Positions 46,088 to 54,367 of a stretch of 64,000 nt of DNA are shown here, piece by piece (the stretch's first letter is position 1; each line of letters starts with the position of its first letter). Position numbers and translations under genes: made by a program. The notes beneath the pieces are model-generated. The model saw nothing but the letters and a program-made list of their open reading frames with translations. It was not told the DNA's origin and ran no database searches. Source of the DNA: Bacteroidaceae bacterium (GTDB lineage Bacteria; Bacteroidota; Bacteroidia; Bacteroidales; Bacteroidaceae); contig JAFZDY010000044.1 in NCBI GenBank assembly GCA_017560945.1, positions 1-64,000 on the forward strand, read 5' to 3'.

Positions 46088-48145
46088 ATGAAAAAGAGAT
46101 TTTTACAACTGTTGCTCCTTTTGGTTGCAACTTCTGTGAATGCACAGAATCCGTATTTGCCTTTGTGGGAACATCTTCCCGATGGTGAACCTCGTGTGTT
46201 TGAAGATCCCGATAATCCGGGAAAGTTCCGTGCTTACATTATTGGTTCGCACGATGTTAACTATTCAGCTTACTGCGGTCCCGATATCCGCATGTGGTCT
46301 GCTCCTGTAGAAGACTTGAGTCAGTGGGTTGATGAAGGTCCTATCTTTACTTATTTTATTGATGGTCAGTGGGATACTATGTATGCTCCCGACTTGGTAG
46401 AGGTTAAGGATCGTGAGACTGGAAAGAAGACTTATTATCTCTATCCTCACTCACGTGGTAATCGTCGTATTGCTATGGTATGTAAGAGTGATCGTCCCGA
46501 TGGTCCTTTTACTCCCATCAACATGACAGAGGATGGTCGTCAGTGCTTGCCTGGTTCATTGATTGATTTTGACCCCTCAGTATACATTGAGTATGTAACA
46601 GATAAGAAGGATCCTGACTATGAGAAGGGATTCCGTGCTTATGTCTTCTATGGTTTCCAGCACTCAACTGCTTGTGAGTTGGATCAGAATACTATGTACT
46701 CTATGCGTCCTGGTACTGAGTTGCATGACTATTTCATTCCTGCAAGTAGCCGTTATGGTGAAGTTCGCGATCCCGAAGGTACTGAATATCCCGCTCTTTA
46801 TAAGGGACAGAATCCTGGTGAGTTCAACTTCTTCGAGGCTTCTTCTATCCGTAAGGTAGGTAACAAGTACGTGATGGTATTCTCAGGCTATTCAGGTCCT
46901 GACTATGGCTTGGGTTCTACTAACTCTGCTCTTCGTTATGCATTTGGTGACTCTCCTCTTGGTCCTTGGCGTTCAGGTGGTGTATTGGTTGACTCACGTG
47001 GTGTTGTCCCCAACGAGGATGGTTCTCATTTGATGACTGCCAACTTTGCACACAACACTCACGGATCTCTTGAGGAAATCAATGGTCAGTGGTATGTATT
47101 CTATCACCGTCCTCCCCGTGGTTTTGGAAATGCTCGTCAGGCGATGGTTGCTCCTGTGAAGATTACTTGGGACAAGAAAAAGGTTGCTGATGGTGGTGTA
47201 GTTAAGATTACTGGTTATGATCCTTATGTGAAGAATAACGAGTGGACAGCAAAGGCTACAGATGGTACTGAATATACAGGTGCTGAGGTAACCAGTGAAG
47301 GTTTCCAAATCTTTGGTCTTCCTCCTTATGCATACTATTCAGCAGGTTATGCTTGCTACGTAACAGGTAACGATTGGATGCAGGATAATCACGATGTATG
47401 GGACAATAACATGGATCTCGCAGGTATCACTAACGGTGGTATCGTAGGTTTCAAGTATTTCGGTTTTGGTGGTCTTGAGAAGGATACCAAGGGTGTGAAG
47501 GCTTTCGTAGGTGCTCAGAAGGGCGATGGAACTACACTTAATATAAACTTGACTCCTGGTGGACGTGGTGCGTTTAAGATTCACGTAATGCTTGACGGTC
47601 CTTATGCTAATGAGTTCTGGAAAGGTCAAGAAATCGCTGTAATCGAAGTTCCTGCTGATGCTCCTCGTGTTGCTAAGAACTATCAGGTAGCAGTTCCTGC
47701 TGTTGAAGGTTTGAAGGGTAAGCACGCTATCTACTTGGTAGTAGAAGGTCCTGAAGTACAAATGCCTCAAAACAACAATCGTCAAGGATTTGGTGGTGGC
47801 CGTCAGCCTCAGCAGCCTCAGCGTCCTATCGGTTTGTTGGATCTCCACGGAATTGGTTTCTCTAAGGCTGGTACTACTTGCGATCGTCCTGCAGTGCCTG
47901 TTGTTACTATCACTGCAGATGGTCATAAACTCAACCTCCCCAAGACTCCTATCCGTTTCACCAACGCCAACGGTCTTAGCGATGCTATCCGCTACCAAGC
48001 TTATGGTCCTTTGAAGCAGGGTACTGTATTGAAGGCAACTGCTACAGATCCTTCTGTGAAGTTCGAGATCAGTCCTATTGTTGAAGGACGTGCAACCGTT
48101 AAGTGTATCTACAACGGTGTTGAGAAGATTTATTTGATCAACTAA
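46088..48145 (+). CDS. GH43 beta-xylosidase/arabinofuranosidase with C-terminal beta domain
   Basis: A 685-residue secreted enzyme. Signal peptide to VNAQ. The GH43 five-bladed propeller (about residues 22-385) shows the base region GEPRVFEDPD, the pKa-modulating Asp in MYAPDLVEV, and the acid Glu in NFFEASSIRK. A C-terminal CBM6-like beta domain (about 400-600) is interrupted near residues 558-580 by a Gln/Gly/Asn-rich loop (NNNRQGFGGGRQPQQPQRP). It would remove xylose or arabinose from xylan fragments; which one is unknown. It follows the GH30 gene by 15 bases, so co-transcription is likely. Confidence 0.88.
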   Translation: MKKRFLQLLLLLVATSVNAQNPYLPLWEHLPDGEPRVFEDPDNPGKFRAYIIGSHDVNYSAYCGPDIRMWSAPVEDLSQWVDEGPIFTYFIDGQWDTMYAPDLVEVKDRETGKKTYYLYPHSRGNRRIAMVCKSDRPDGPFTPINMTEDGRQCLPGSLIDFDPSVYIEYVTDKKDPDYEKGFRAYVFYGFQHSTACELDQNTMYSMRPGTELHDYFIPASSRYGEVRDPEGTEYPALYKGQNPGEFNFFEASSIRKVGNKYVMVFSGYSGPDYGLGSTNSALRYAFGDSPLGPWRSGGVLVDSRGVVPNEDGSHLMTANFAHNTHGSLEEINGQWYVFYHRPPRGFGNARQAMVAPVKITWDKKKVADGGVVKITGYDPYVKNNEWTAKATDGTEYTGAEVTSEGFQIFGLPPYAYYSAGYACYVTGNDWMQDNHDVWDNNMDLAGITNGGIVGFKYFGFGGLEKDTKGVKAFVGAQKGDGTTLNINLTPGGRGAFKIHVMLDGPYANEFWKGQEIAVIEVPADAPRVAKNYQVAVPAVEGLKGKHAIYLVVEGPEVQMPQNNNRQGFGGGRQPQQPQRPIGLLDLHGIGFSKAGTTCDRPAVPVVTITADGHKLNLPKTPIRFTNANGLSDAIRYQAYGPLKQGTVLKATATDPSVKFEISPIVEGRATVKCIYNGVEKIYLIN

Positions 48146-48159
48146 TATCCTTTTTATTG

Positions 48160-48196
48160 GGTGCAGGTCGTGCATTGCATTGTACGATCTGCATCC
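48160..48196. other. Intercistronic hairpin between GH43 and GH8
   Basis: GGTGCAGGTCGTGC (48160-48173) pairs with GTACGATCTGCATCC (48182-48196) with G-U pairs, without a T-run. It may shape mRNA stability rather than end transcription. Confidence 0.55.
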
Positions 48197-48229
48197 ATTA
48201 AGTATATAATTATTAATCTATAAAGTATT

Positions 48230-49516
48230 ATGAAAAGAAAAATTTTCACTAACGCATTACCTCTTTTGTTCGCATCTGTAATGTCAGTATGTTGTGCATC
48301 TAAGCCCGATCAGCCATGGACAAAGGGAGGTTTCGAGACAAATGAATACCGCAATGTATTTGTGGAAGTAGGTTATTCACCCGCTGAGGTAGAAGCTAAG
48401 GTTCAGGAAGTGTTCAACGATGTATTCCGTGGTCCTAACAAGTGCTACTTCGAGGTAGGTGATTCTATGGGTTATATCTCTGACGTTAAGAACAACGACG
48501 TACGTACTGAAGGTATGAGTTATGGTATGATGATTGCCGTACAGTTCGGTGACAAGGATATCTTCGATCGCTTGTGGCGTTGGAGTAAGAAGTATATGCA
48601 GCACCAGGAAGGTCCTCGTGAAGCATACTTCGGATGGAGTTGTCGTACCGATGGTACTCTCAATAGCGCAGGTTCTGCCAGCGATGGTGAGTTGTACTAC
48701 ATCACAGCTTTGCTTTTTGCGTCAAACCTTTGGGGTGACGATACTGGTATCAACTACAAGGCCGAGGCTCAGCGCATTATTAACTGCTCTATGGAGAAGA
48801 ATGGTGAGCAGGGTGTTATGCCTCTCATCAATGCCGAGACTAAGTTGATTACTTTCACTCCTGACCGTGGTGGTAGCCGTTATACTGACCCCTCTTACCA
48901 CCTTCCCGCTTTCTACGAAGTATGGGCTAAGTGGGCTGATGACGGTCGTGCTGACTATTGGAATGAGTGCGCACGTTTGTCACGCGAATACTTGCACAAA
49001 GCTACTCACCCTGTTACAGGTTTGAATCCTGACTATAGCAACTACGATGGTAGTCCTCTTGACAGCAATCCTTGGATGCGTGGTTCTCAGAACTTCCGTT
49101 ACGATTCATGGCGTGTGCCTATGAACATTGCTCTTGACTACTCATGGAGCTGTGCTGACAGTGAATGGCAGCAGCAGTATGGTCAGAAGATTCAGAACTT
49201 CTTCTATTCTCAAGGTGTGAACGACTTCGTTGACCAGTATCGTATCGATGGTACTCTTCCCGAAGGTAATGAAATCTTGCGCGCAGGTCGTGCAGAGATC
49301 GCTCTCCGTCACAGTATCGGTCTCGTAGGTACAGTAGCCACTACTTCATTGTTGTATAGCAACGAGCACACTAAGGAATTCGTTGATGCTCTTTGGAATG
49401 CTAAGCACGAGCCATTTGAGGCAGATGGTTATATGGACGTTTACTACGATGGTCTTCTCCGTCTCTTCTCATTCATGCACTTGAGCGGAAACTACCGTGT
49501 AATTCAGCCTAAATAA
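48230..49516 (+). CDS. GH8 exo-oligoxylanase-like enzyme
   Basis: A 428-residue protein of family GH8. The signal region MKRKIFTNALPLLFASVMSVCC may be a lipoprotein signal (Cys at 21 or 22). Catalytic Glu (acid) lies in RTEGMSYGMMIAVQ and catalytic Asp in GSASDGELYYITALLFAS. The (alpha/alpha)6 barrel is covered in full. In xylan clusters GH8 members are often reducing-end xylose-releasing exo-oligoxylanases, which fits this place after GH10, GH30 and GH43. Chitosanase or endoglucanase activity is less likely but not excluded. Confidence 0.9.
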   Translation: MKRKIFTNALPLLFASVMSVCCASKPDQPWTKGGFETNEYRNVFVEVGYSPAEVEAKVQEVFNDVFRGPNKCYFEVGDSMGYISDVKNNDVRTEGMSYGMMIAVQFGDKDIFDRLWRWSKKYMQHQEGPREAYFGWSCRTDGTLNSAGSASDGELYYITALLFASNLWGDDTGINYKAEAQRIINCSMEKNGEQGVMPLINAETKLITFTPDRGGSRYTDPSYHLPAFYEVWAKWADDGRADYWNECARLSREYLHKATHPVTGLNPDYSNYDGSPLDSNPWMRGSQNFRYDSWRVPMNIALDYSWSCADSEWQQQYGQKIQNFFYSQGVNDFVDQYRIDGTLPEGNEILRAGRAEIALRHSIGLVGTVATTSLLYSNEHTKEFVDALWNAKHEPFEADGYMDVYYDGLLRLFSFMHLSGNYRVIQPK

Positions 49517-49583
49517 TCAGTTTTAAATAGGTATAAAGATAAATCTTGTATCATAAATTATCGTCTTAATTTAAGAATCGATT

Positions 49584-52544
49584 ATGAAATACACAAAGAG
49601 AATTTTATCAGCGGCTATGATGTGTGCATTGGCCGTTATTCCTATGTCAGCGCAATTCAAGAAGAATGCCGTATCGTTCGATACTTACGAGCACGATTTC
49701 GGTACTATCGCTGCTGATAAGGGTGCTGTGTGTCACACCTTCACACTTAAGAACGATACTAAGAAGGATGTGAAGATTGGCAAACAGATTTCAAGTTGCG
49801 AATGCTTCACTGCTCGCTATGACGACAAAGTTATCCGTCCGGGTGAGACAGCAGAGGTAATGATTGTGTTTAACCCCATCGAAGCCAAGGGTCGCAGCTA
49901 TCGTAGCATTGAGTTGTTGGACACCGATGGTAACACATTGGGTGGACTTTCAGCCAAGGCTAATGTATTGACCGAGGGTGACGATTCAAAGTATCCTTTC
50001 TGGGATTACAATCTTTCTAATGAGGCTCGTGTTGAAAACTTGATTTCATTGCTTACTCCTGAGGAAAAGGTAGGTTTGATGATGAACAAGTCAGTGTCAA
50101 TTGACCGTTTGAACATCCCCTCATACAACTGGTGGAACGAGGCATGTCACGGTGTACGTCAGGATGGCTACACTGTATATCCTCAGCCTATCGGTATGGC
50201 AGCTTCTTTCAGCGAGAAGTTGTTCTATGATGTGTTCTCTACAGTATCTGACGAGGCTCGTGCCAACTGGAACCGTTCTGATCACGACATCTTCGACGTG
50301 CCTATGGGTGTGACTTACTACCCTGGTAACCCCGAGTTGACTTACTGGTGTCCCAATGTGAACATCTTCCGTGACCCTCGTTGGGGACGTGGACAGGAGA
50401 CTTGCGGTGAAGACCCCTATCTGAATGCCATTTTGGGTGTGCAGACAGTACTTGGTATGCAAGGCAACGATGACAGATACTACAAAACTCACGCTTGTGC
50501 TAAGCACTATGCCGTACACAGCGGACCCGAACCTCAGCGTCACACCTTCGACGCTTCAGTGTCTATGCGCGACTTGTGGGAGACATACCTCCCCGCCTTC
50601 AAGGCATTGGTACAGAAGGGTAATGTACGCGAGGTAATGTGTGCTTACAACCGTTACGAGGGCGTACCTTGCTGTACAAGTGACCGCTTGTTGGTTGACA
50701 TCTTGCGTCGCAAGTGGGGCTTTGACGGTATCGTTTTGACCGACTGTGATGCTATCAACAACTTCTACAACAGAGGTCAGCACGAGACTCACGATGGTCC
50801 CCTCTCAGCTTCTGTCGATGCAGTGTTGAATGGTACCAACCTCGAGTGTGGTAAGGTCTTTATGGTACTCACCGAGGCTTTGGAAAAGGGCTTGGTTGAG
50901 GAGTCAACTTTGGACGATCACTTGCGCATCACTCTTCTTGGTCGTTTCGAGTTGGGTATGTTCGACCCCGCTGAGATGCTTCCTTGGGCTAACCTTGGTG
51001 AAGACGTTATCAGCAGCGAGTCAAACAACGAATTGGCTATTCAGGCAGCACGTGAGTCTATCGTTATGTTGAAGAACGAGAACAACACCCTTCCTTTGTC
51101 AAAGAACCTCAAGACCATTGCAGTCGTAGGTCCTAATGCCGATGACGTTGAGTTGCTCAATGGTAACTACGGTGGTACTCCTACTGACAACCATAAGCAT
51201 TCATTGTTGAAGGGTATCCGCGAGGCTGTTCCTGGTGCAAACGTTATTTACAACAAGGGTTGCGAACTCACCAACGAGTACACCACTATCAATCACTTGG
51301 CTGATTTCAACAACGGTCAAGGTCTCTTCGTAGAGTTCTTCAATAATAAGGAACTCAGTGGCGAACCCGATGTAACTGGTTACTACAAGGAAATCAACTT
51401 CTCTACCTTCGGAGCATGGGGCTTTGCTGAAGGCATCAGCACCGACAACATCTCTGTAAGAGCCAAGGGTACTTACAAGGCTACCTTCACTGGTAATATG
51501 CAGTACAACTTGAGTTCTGACAATGGCTATGTATTGAAGATCAATGGCCAGGTTGTCGAGGAGTCTAAGGCAAGTAGCGGTGGCCGTGGTGGCTTCGGCT
51601 TTGGTTTTGGTGGCCGTGGCGGTGGAAACAACTACAAGTCATTCCCTGTGAAGGCTGGCGAGACTTACGAGGTTGAGATTGAGTACAAGCGCGGTAATGG
51701 TAACTTTGCTATGCTTCGTGGTGAAATCTGCGAGCGTAAGTTGATTGACTTCACTGAGATTCAGAACGAGGTGAAGAAGGCTGATGTTATCATCGTTATC
51801 GGTGGTATCTCTGCTCGTATGGAAGGTGAAGGCGGCGACAAGGCCGACATCGAACTCCCCAAGGTACAGCAGCGTCTTTTGAAGGCTATGCGCGAGACAG
51901 GTCGTCCTGTAGTGTATGTTAACTGCTCAGGTTCACCCATCGCATTTGCTACAGTAGAGGATTGCTACGATGCATTGATTCAGGCATGGTATCCTGGTCA
52001 GGGTGGTGCTAAGGCTTTGGCAGACATCATCTTTGGTGACTACAACCCCTCAGCTAAGCTTCCTCTTACCTTCTACGCATCAACTGACGACCTCCCCGAC
52101 TTCCGCGACTATAGCATGGAGAATCGTACATACCGCTACTTCCGTGGTACTCCTCTCTATGCCTTCGGTTATGGATTGTCATACACCACATTCGAGTATG
52201 GCAAGGGTAAGATCTCTAAGTCTTCTATGACTGCTGACGAGAAGGTAACCATCACCATCCCTGTGAAGAACACTGGCGACCGTGAAGGTGAAGAAATCGT
52301 ACAGGTATACGTGAAGGCACTCGACTATGCCGATGCTCCCATCAAGTCACTCAAGGGTGTTGCTCGCTTGAAGTTGGCTCCTGGTCAGACAGGCAAGGCA
52401 GTTGTTACTCTCGATGGCGAAGCCTTCGAATACTACGATCCTTCTATCGATGAACTCTCTACACGTACAGGTCGTTATCAGATCCTCTATGGTAGTTCAT
52501 CACTCGAGAAGGATTTGCAGACACTTTCACTCACTGTGAAGTAA
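49584..52544 (+). CDS. GH3 beta-xylosidase with N-terminal DUF1573 and inserted PA14-like domain
   Basis: A 986-residue secreted protein. A signal peptide (to PMSAQ) is followed by a DUF1573-like beta domain (about 30-135; YEHDFGTIAADKGAVCHTFTLKN with SSCECFTARY). GH3 N-terminal barrel follows, with the nucleophile Asp in IVLTDCDAINNF near residue 388. A GH3 C-terminal domain (IAVVGPNADD) is interrupted by a PA14-like insert (about 590-710) containing a Gly/Phe/Arg-rich stretch near 664-683. A fibronectin-like domain closes the protein. It would release xylose from xylo-oligosaccharides. The DUF1573 domain is unusual here. A terminator follows. Confidence 0.9.
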   Translation: MKYTKRILSAAMMCALAVIPMSAQFKKNAVSFDTYEHDFGTIAADKGAVCHTFTLKNDTKKDVKIGKQISSCECFTARYDDKVIRPGETAEVMIVFNPIEAKGRSYRSIELLDTDGNTLGGLSAKANVLTEGDDSKYPFWDYNLSNEARVENLISLLTPEEKVGLMMNKSVSIDRLNIPSYNWWNEACHGVRQDGYTVYPQPIGMAASFSEKLFYDVFSTVSDEARANWNRSDHDIFDVPMGVTYYPGNPELTYWCPNVNIFRDPRWGRGQETCGEDPYLNAILGVQTVLGMQGNDDRYYKTHACAKHYAVHSGPEPQRHTFDASVSMRDLWETYLPAFKALVQKGNVREVMCAYNRYEGVPCCTSDRLLVDILRRKWGFDGIVLTDCDAINNFYNRGQHETHDGPLSASVDAVLNGTNLECGKVFMVLTEALEKGLVEESTLDDHLRITLLGRFELGMFDPAEMLPWANLGEDVISSESNNELAIQAARESIVMLKNENNTLPLSKNLKTIAVVGPNADDVELLNGNYGGTPTDNHKHSLLKGIREAVPGANVIYNKGCELTNEYTTINHLADFNNGQGLFVEFFNNKELSGEPDVTGYYKEINFSTFGAWGFAEGISTDNISVRAKGTYKATFTGNMQYNLSSDNGYVLKINGQVVEESKASSGGRGGFGFGFGGRGGGNNYKSFPVKAGETYEVEIEYKRGNGNFAMLRGEICERKLIDFTEIQNEVKKADVIIVIGGISARMEGEGGDKADIELPKVQQRLLKAMRETGRPVVYVNCSGSPIAFATVEDCYDALIQAWYPGQGGAKALADIIFGDYNPSAKLPLTFYASTDDLPDFRDYSMENRTYRYFRGTPLYAFGYGLSYTTFEYGKGKISKSSMTADEKVTITIPVKNTGDREGEEIVQVYVKALDYADAPIKSLKGVARLKLAPGQTGKAVVTLDGEAFEYYDPSIDELSTRTGRYQILYGSSSLEKDLQTLSLTVK

Positions 52545-52576
52545 AGCATAGGACAACTCATTGAATCCTATATTTC

Positions 52577-52618
52577 GAAGAGTGGAGAATCCTCAGTGGT
52601 TCTTCACTCTTCTTTTTT
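52577..52618 (+). terminator. Terminator after GH3
   Basis: GAAGAGTG (52577-52584) with AGAA pairs with TTCT and CACTCTTC (52605-52612), followed by TTTTTT. It ends the first xylan gene group; a new -7 element TATATTTG (52713-52720) lies ahead of the esterase gene. Confidence 0.85.
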
Positions 52619-52757
52619 ATTTGTAACAATTTCCAATCTCGACCTTTCCCCTTTGAAAACTATAATTTTGGAAATTGTGCGCAAAAGTGAGTGATGATTG
52701 AATAATATTGTTTATATTTGCAAAGTTTTATTTTAAATCATCAATTAAAAAATACAC

Positions 52758-53936
52758 ATGAATACGAAGAAAGTAGTGTTGTCAGCGGTAAAGACCGTGT
52801 TGGTAACAGGTTTGGTAAGCCTTAGCGCTTGCAGTGGTAACAAGGAAATTCCCTTGGTGTACGAGGTGGAGAACACAGGTGCTGAATATGCATGGCCCGA
52901 GATGCCTACAGTGGAGAATCTGCCCGTGATAAAGGAGTTGCCCGATGCATTGGAGGGTGTAAAGAGTTTCAGCGACTGGTCACGCCGTCGTAGCGAAATT
53001 GCTGCTATGATTCAGCACTACGGTATCGGTAAGAAGCCTGCCGTGAACAAGGAGGAACAGGTGAAGGCTCGCATGAGCGAAGATACCCTCATCGTGGATG
53101 TGACTGTGAATGGTGAGACTTTGACATTGCGTTCCAAGATTAGCTATCCTAAGGATGGTGTGGCTCCTTATCCTTTGATGATTGGTACCAGCAACATCTC
53201 TTTGCCTCGCGATATGTTCCAGAGCCGCCCCATCGCTACTATGGTATATACCGAGTCTCAGGTGAACTCATACTCTCAGTTCTTCCGTCGTGACGGCAAG
53301 ACTCGCGGTGATTACGAATTTGACCGCCTCTATCCTGAATTGAAGGACAACGGCGCCTACAGTGAATGGGCATGGGGACTGAGCCGACTGATTGACGGCC
53401 TTCAGTTGTTGGGTCCTGAGGTGACTAAGATTGATACCAAGCACATCGGTGTGACTGGTTGCTCATATGCAGGTAAGATGGCCCTCTTCTGCGGTGCATT
53501 TGACGAGCGCGTGGCTTTGACCATTGCTCAGGAGCCCGGAGGTGGCGGTGCTGCTGCATGGCGTGTATCTCACGTGATGGGTGAGGTGGAGAGCCTCGAG
53601 CGTACTGACTACAACTGGTTCATGGAGAGTCAGAAGGAGAACTTCCAGGGCGAGAACGTGTACCGCTTGCCGTATGACCACCACGAATTGTGTGCTATGG
53701 TATTCCCCCGTGCACTCTTGTTGTTGGGTAACCCCGACTATGTATGGTTGGCCGATAGCGCTATGCAGGTGTCTTACGAAGCTGCTCACAAGGTGTGGGA
53801 ACGCTTTGGTGTGGGTGACCGCATGGCTTGCGACATCATCGGTGGACACGGACATTGCCAGTTGCACGAGAGTCAACGCCCCATCGTAGAGTCGTTCATC
53901 GACCGTTTCTTGATGGGTAAGGAAGAAGAGAAATAA
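52758..53936 (+). CDS. CE15 glucuronoyl esterase-like lipoprotein
   Basis: A 392-residue lipoprotein (lipobox LSAC, Cys near residue 25) with an alpha/beta hydrolase fold. The nucleophile Ser is in GVTGCSYAGKMALF, with AFDERVALTIAQEPGGGGAA following it as in CE15, and a C-terminal His in GGHGHCQLHESQ. CE15 enzymes cut ester links between methylglucuronic acid of xylan and lignin alcohols. The nucleophile motif reads GCSYAGK, where fungal members have GCSRxGK. It starts a second transcript of the xylan locus with its own -7 element. Acetyl xylan esterase activity is an alternative. Confidence 0.87.
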   Translation: MNTKKVVLSAVKTVLVTGLVSLSACSGNKEIPLVYEVENTGAEYAWPEMPTVENLPVIKELPDALEGVKSFSDWSRRRSEIAAMIQHYGIGKKPAVNKEEQVKARMSEDTLIVDVTVNGETLTLRSKISYPKDGVAPYPLMIGTSNISLPRDMFQSRPIATMVYTESQVNSYSQFFRRDGKTRGDYEFDRLYPELKDNGAYSEWAWGLSRLIDGLQLLGPEVTKIDTKHIGVTGCSYAGKMALFCGAFDERVALTIAQEPGGGGAAAWRVSHVMGEVESLERTDYNWFMESQKENFQGENVYRLPYDHHELCAMVFPRALLLLGNPDYVWLADSAMQVSYEAAHKVWERFGVGDRMACDIIGGHGHCQLHESQRPIVESFIDRFLMGKEEEK

Positions 53937-53950
53937 TCCCAATCTATAAC

Positions 53951-53999
53951 AAAAGGTGTGGTATGACGCAATGAGAGATGCGCGTGCCGCACCTTTTTG
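53951..53999 (+). terminator. Terminator after CE15
   Basis: AAAAGGTGTGGTATGACGC (53951-53969) pairs with GCGTGCCGCACCTTTT (53982-53997), with T-rich end. Confidence 0.7.
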
Positions 54000-54367
54000 T
54001 AGACCCTCCCCCCCGACCGACCTTCGTCGTATAGGGTACTATGCTCCCCCTCGCTACGGCACGAATTGAGATCTAATCAATTCTCAGGTGGCCTCGTTAC
54101 GCCCCAGGGGGAAGGAGTGATACTTTTACAATGATGGCAATAAAAACAAATCTGCGTCATCTGCGGATGAGAAATGCCACACCCCTCATGGTAATATTTT
54201 ATCTGCGTTTATCCGCGACGAGTTGTTGAGCAATAGCGAAAAAAATCCGCACCTAAAAAAATGTCACGTGCCGCATGGTTCTTTTGAACTTTGAACTTTG
54301 AATCTTGAATTTAGAACTTTGAATTCTAGTAATTTGTAACTAGTCACTAACTAAAAAACTTGAATAT
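54000..54367. other. Gene-free region with inverted repeats before GH97
   Basis: No gene is seen. 54043-54117 holds a C/G-rich inverted pair (CTCCCCCTCG with CCAGGGGGAAGGAG) enclosing GAATTGA/TCAATTC. 54151-54219 carries two copies of the TCTGCGTCATCTGCGGA/TCTGCGTTTATCCGCGA word, here in direct order. The stretch near 54285-54325 is a simple run of GAACTTTGAA-like words. No consensus promoter was found just upstream of the GH97 ATG. Confidence 0.55.

Noticed and set aside
47339..48175. Minus-strand open frame of 278 residues opposite GH43
   Set aside because: The strong codon bias of the GH43 gene keeps the opposite frame open; the product is rich in Ser/Thr/Arg and matches nothing.
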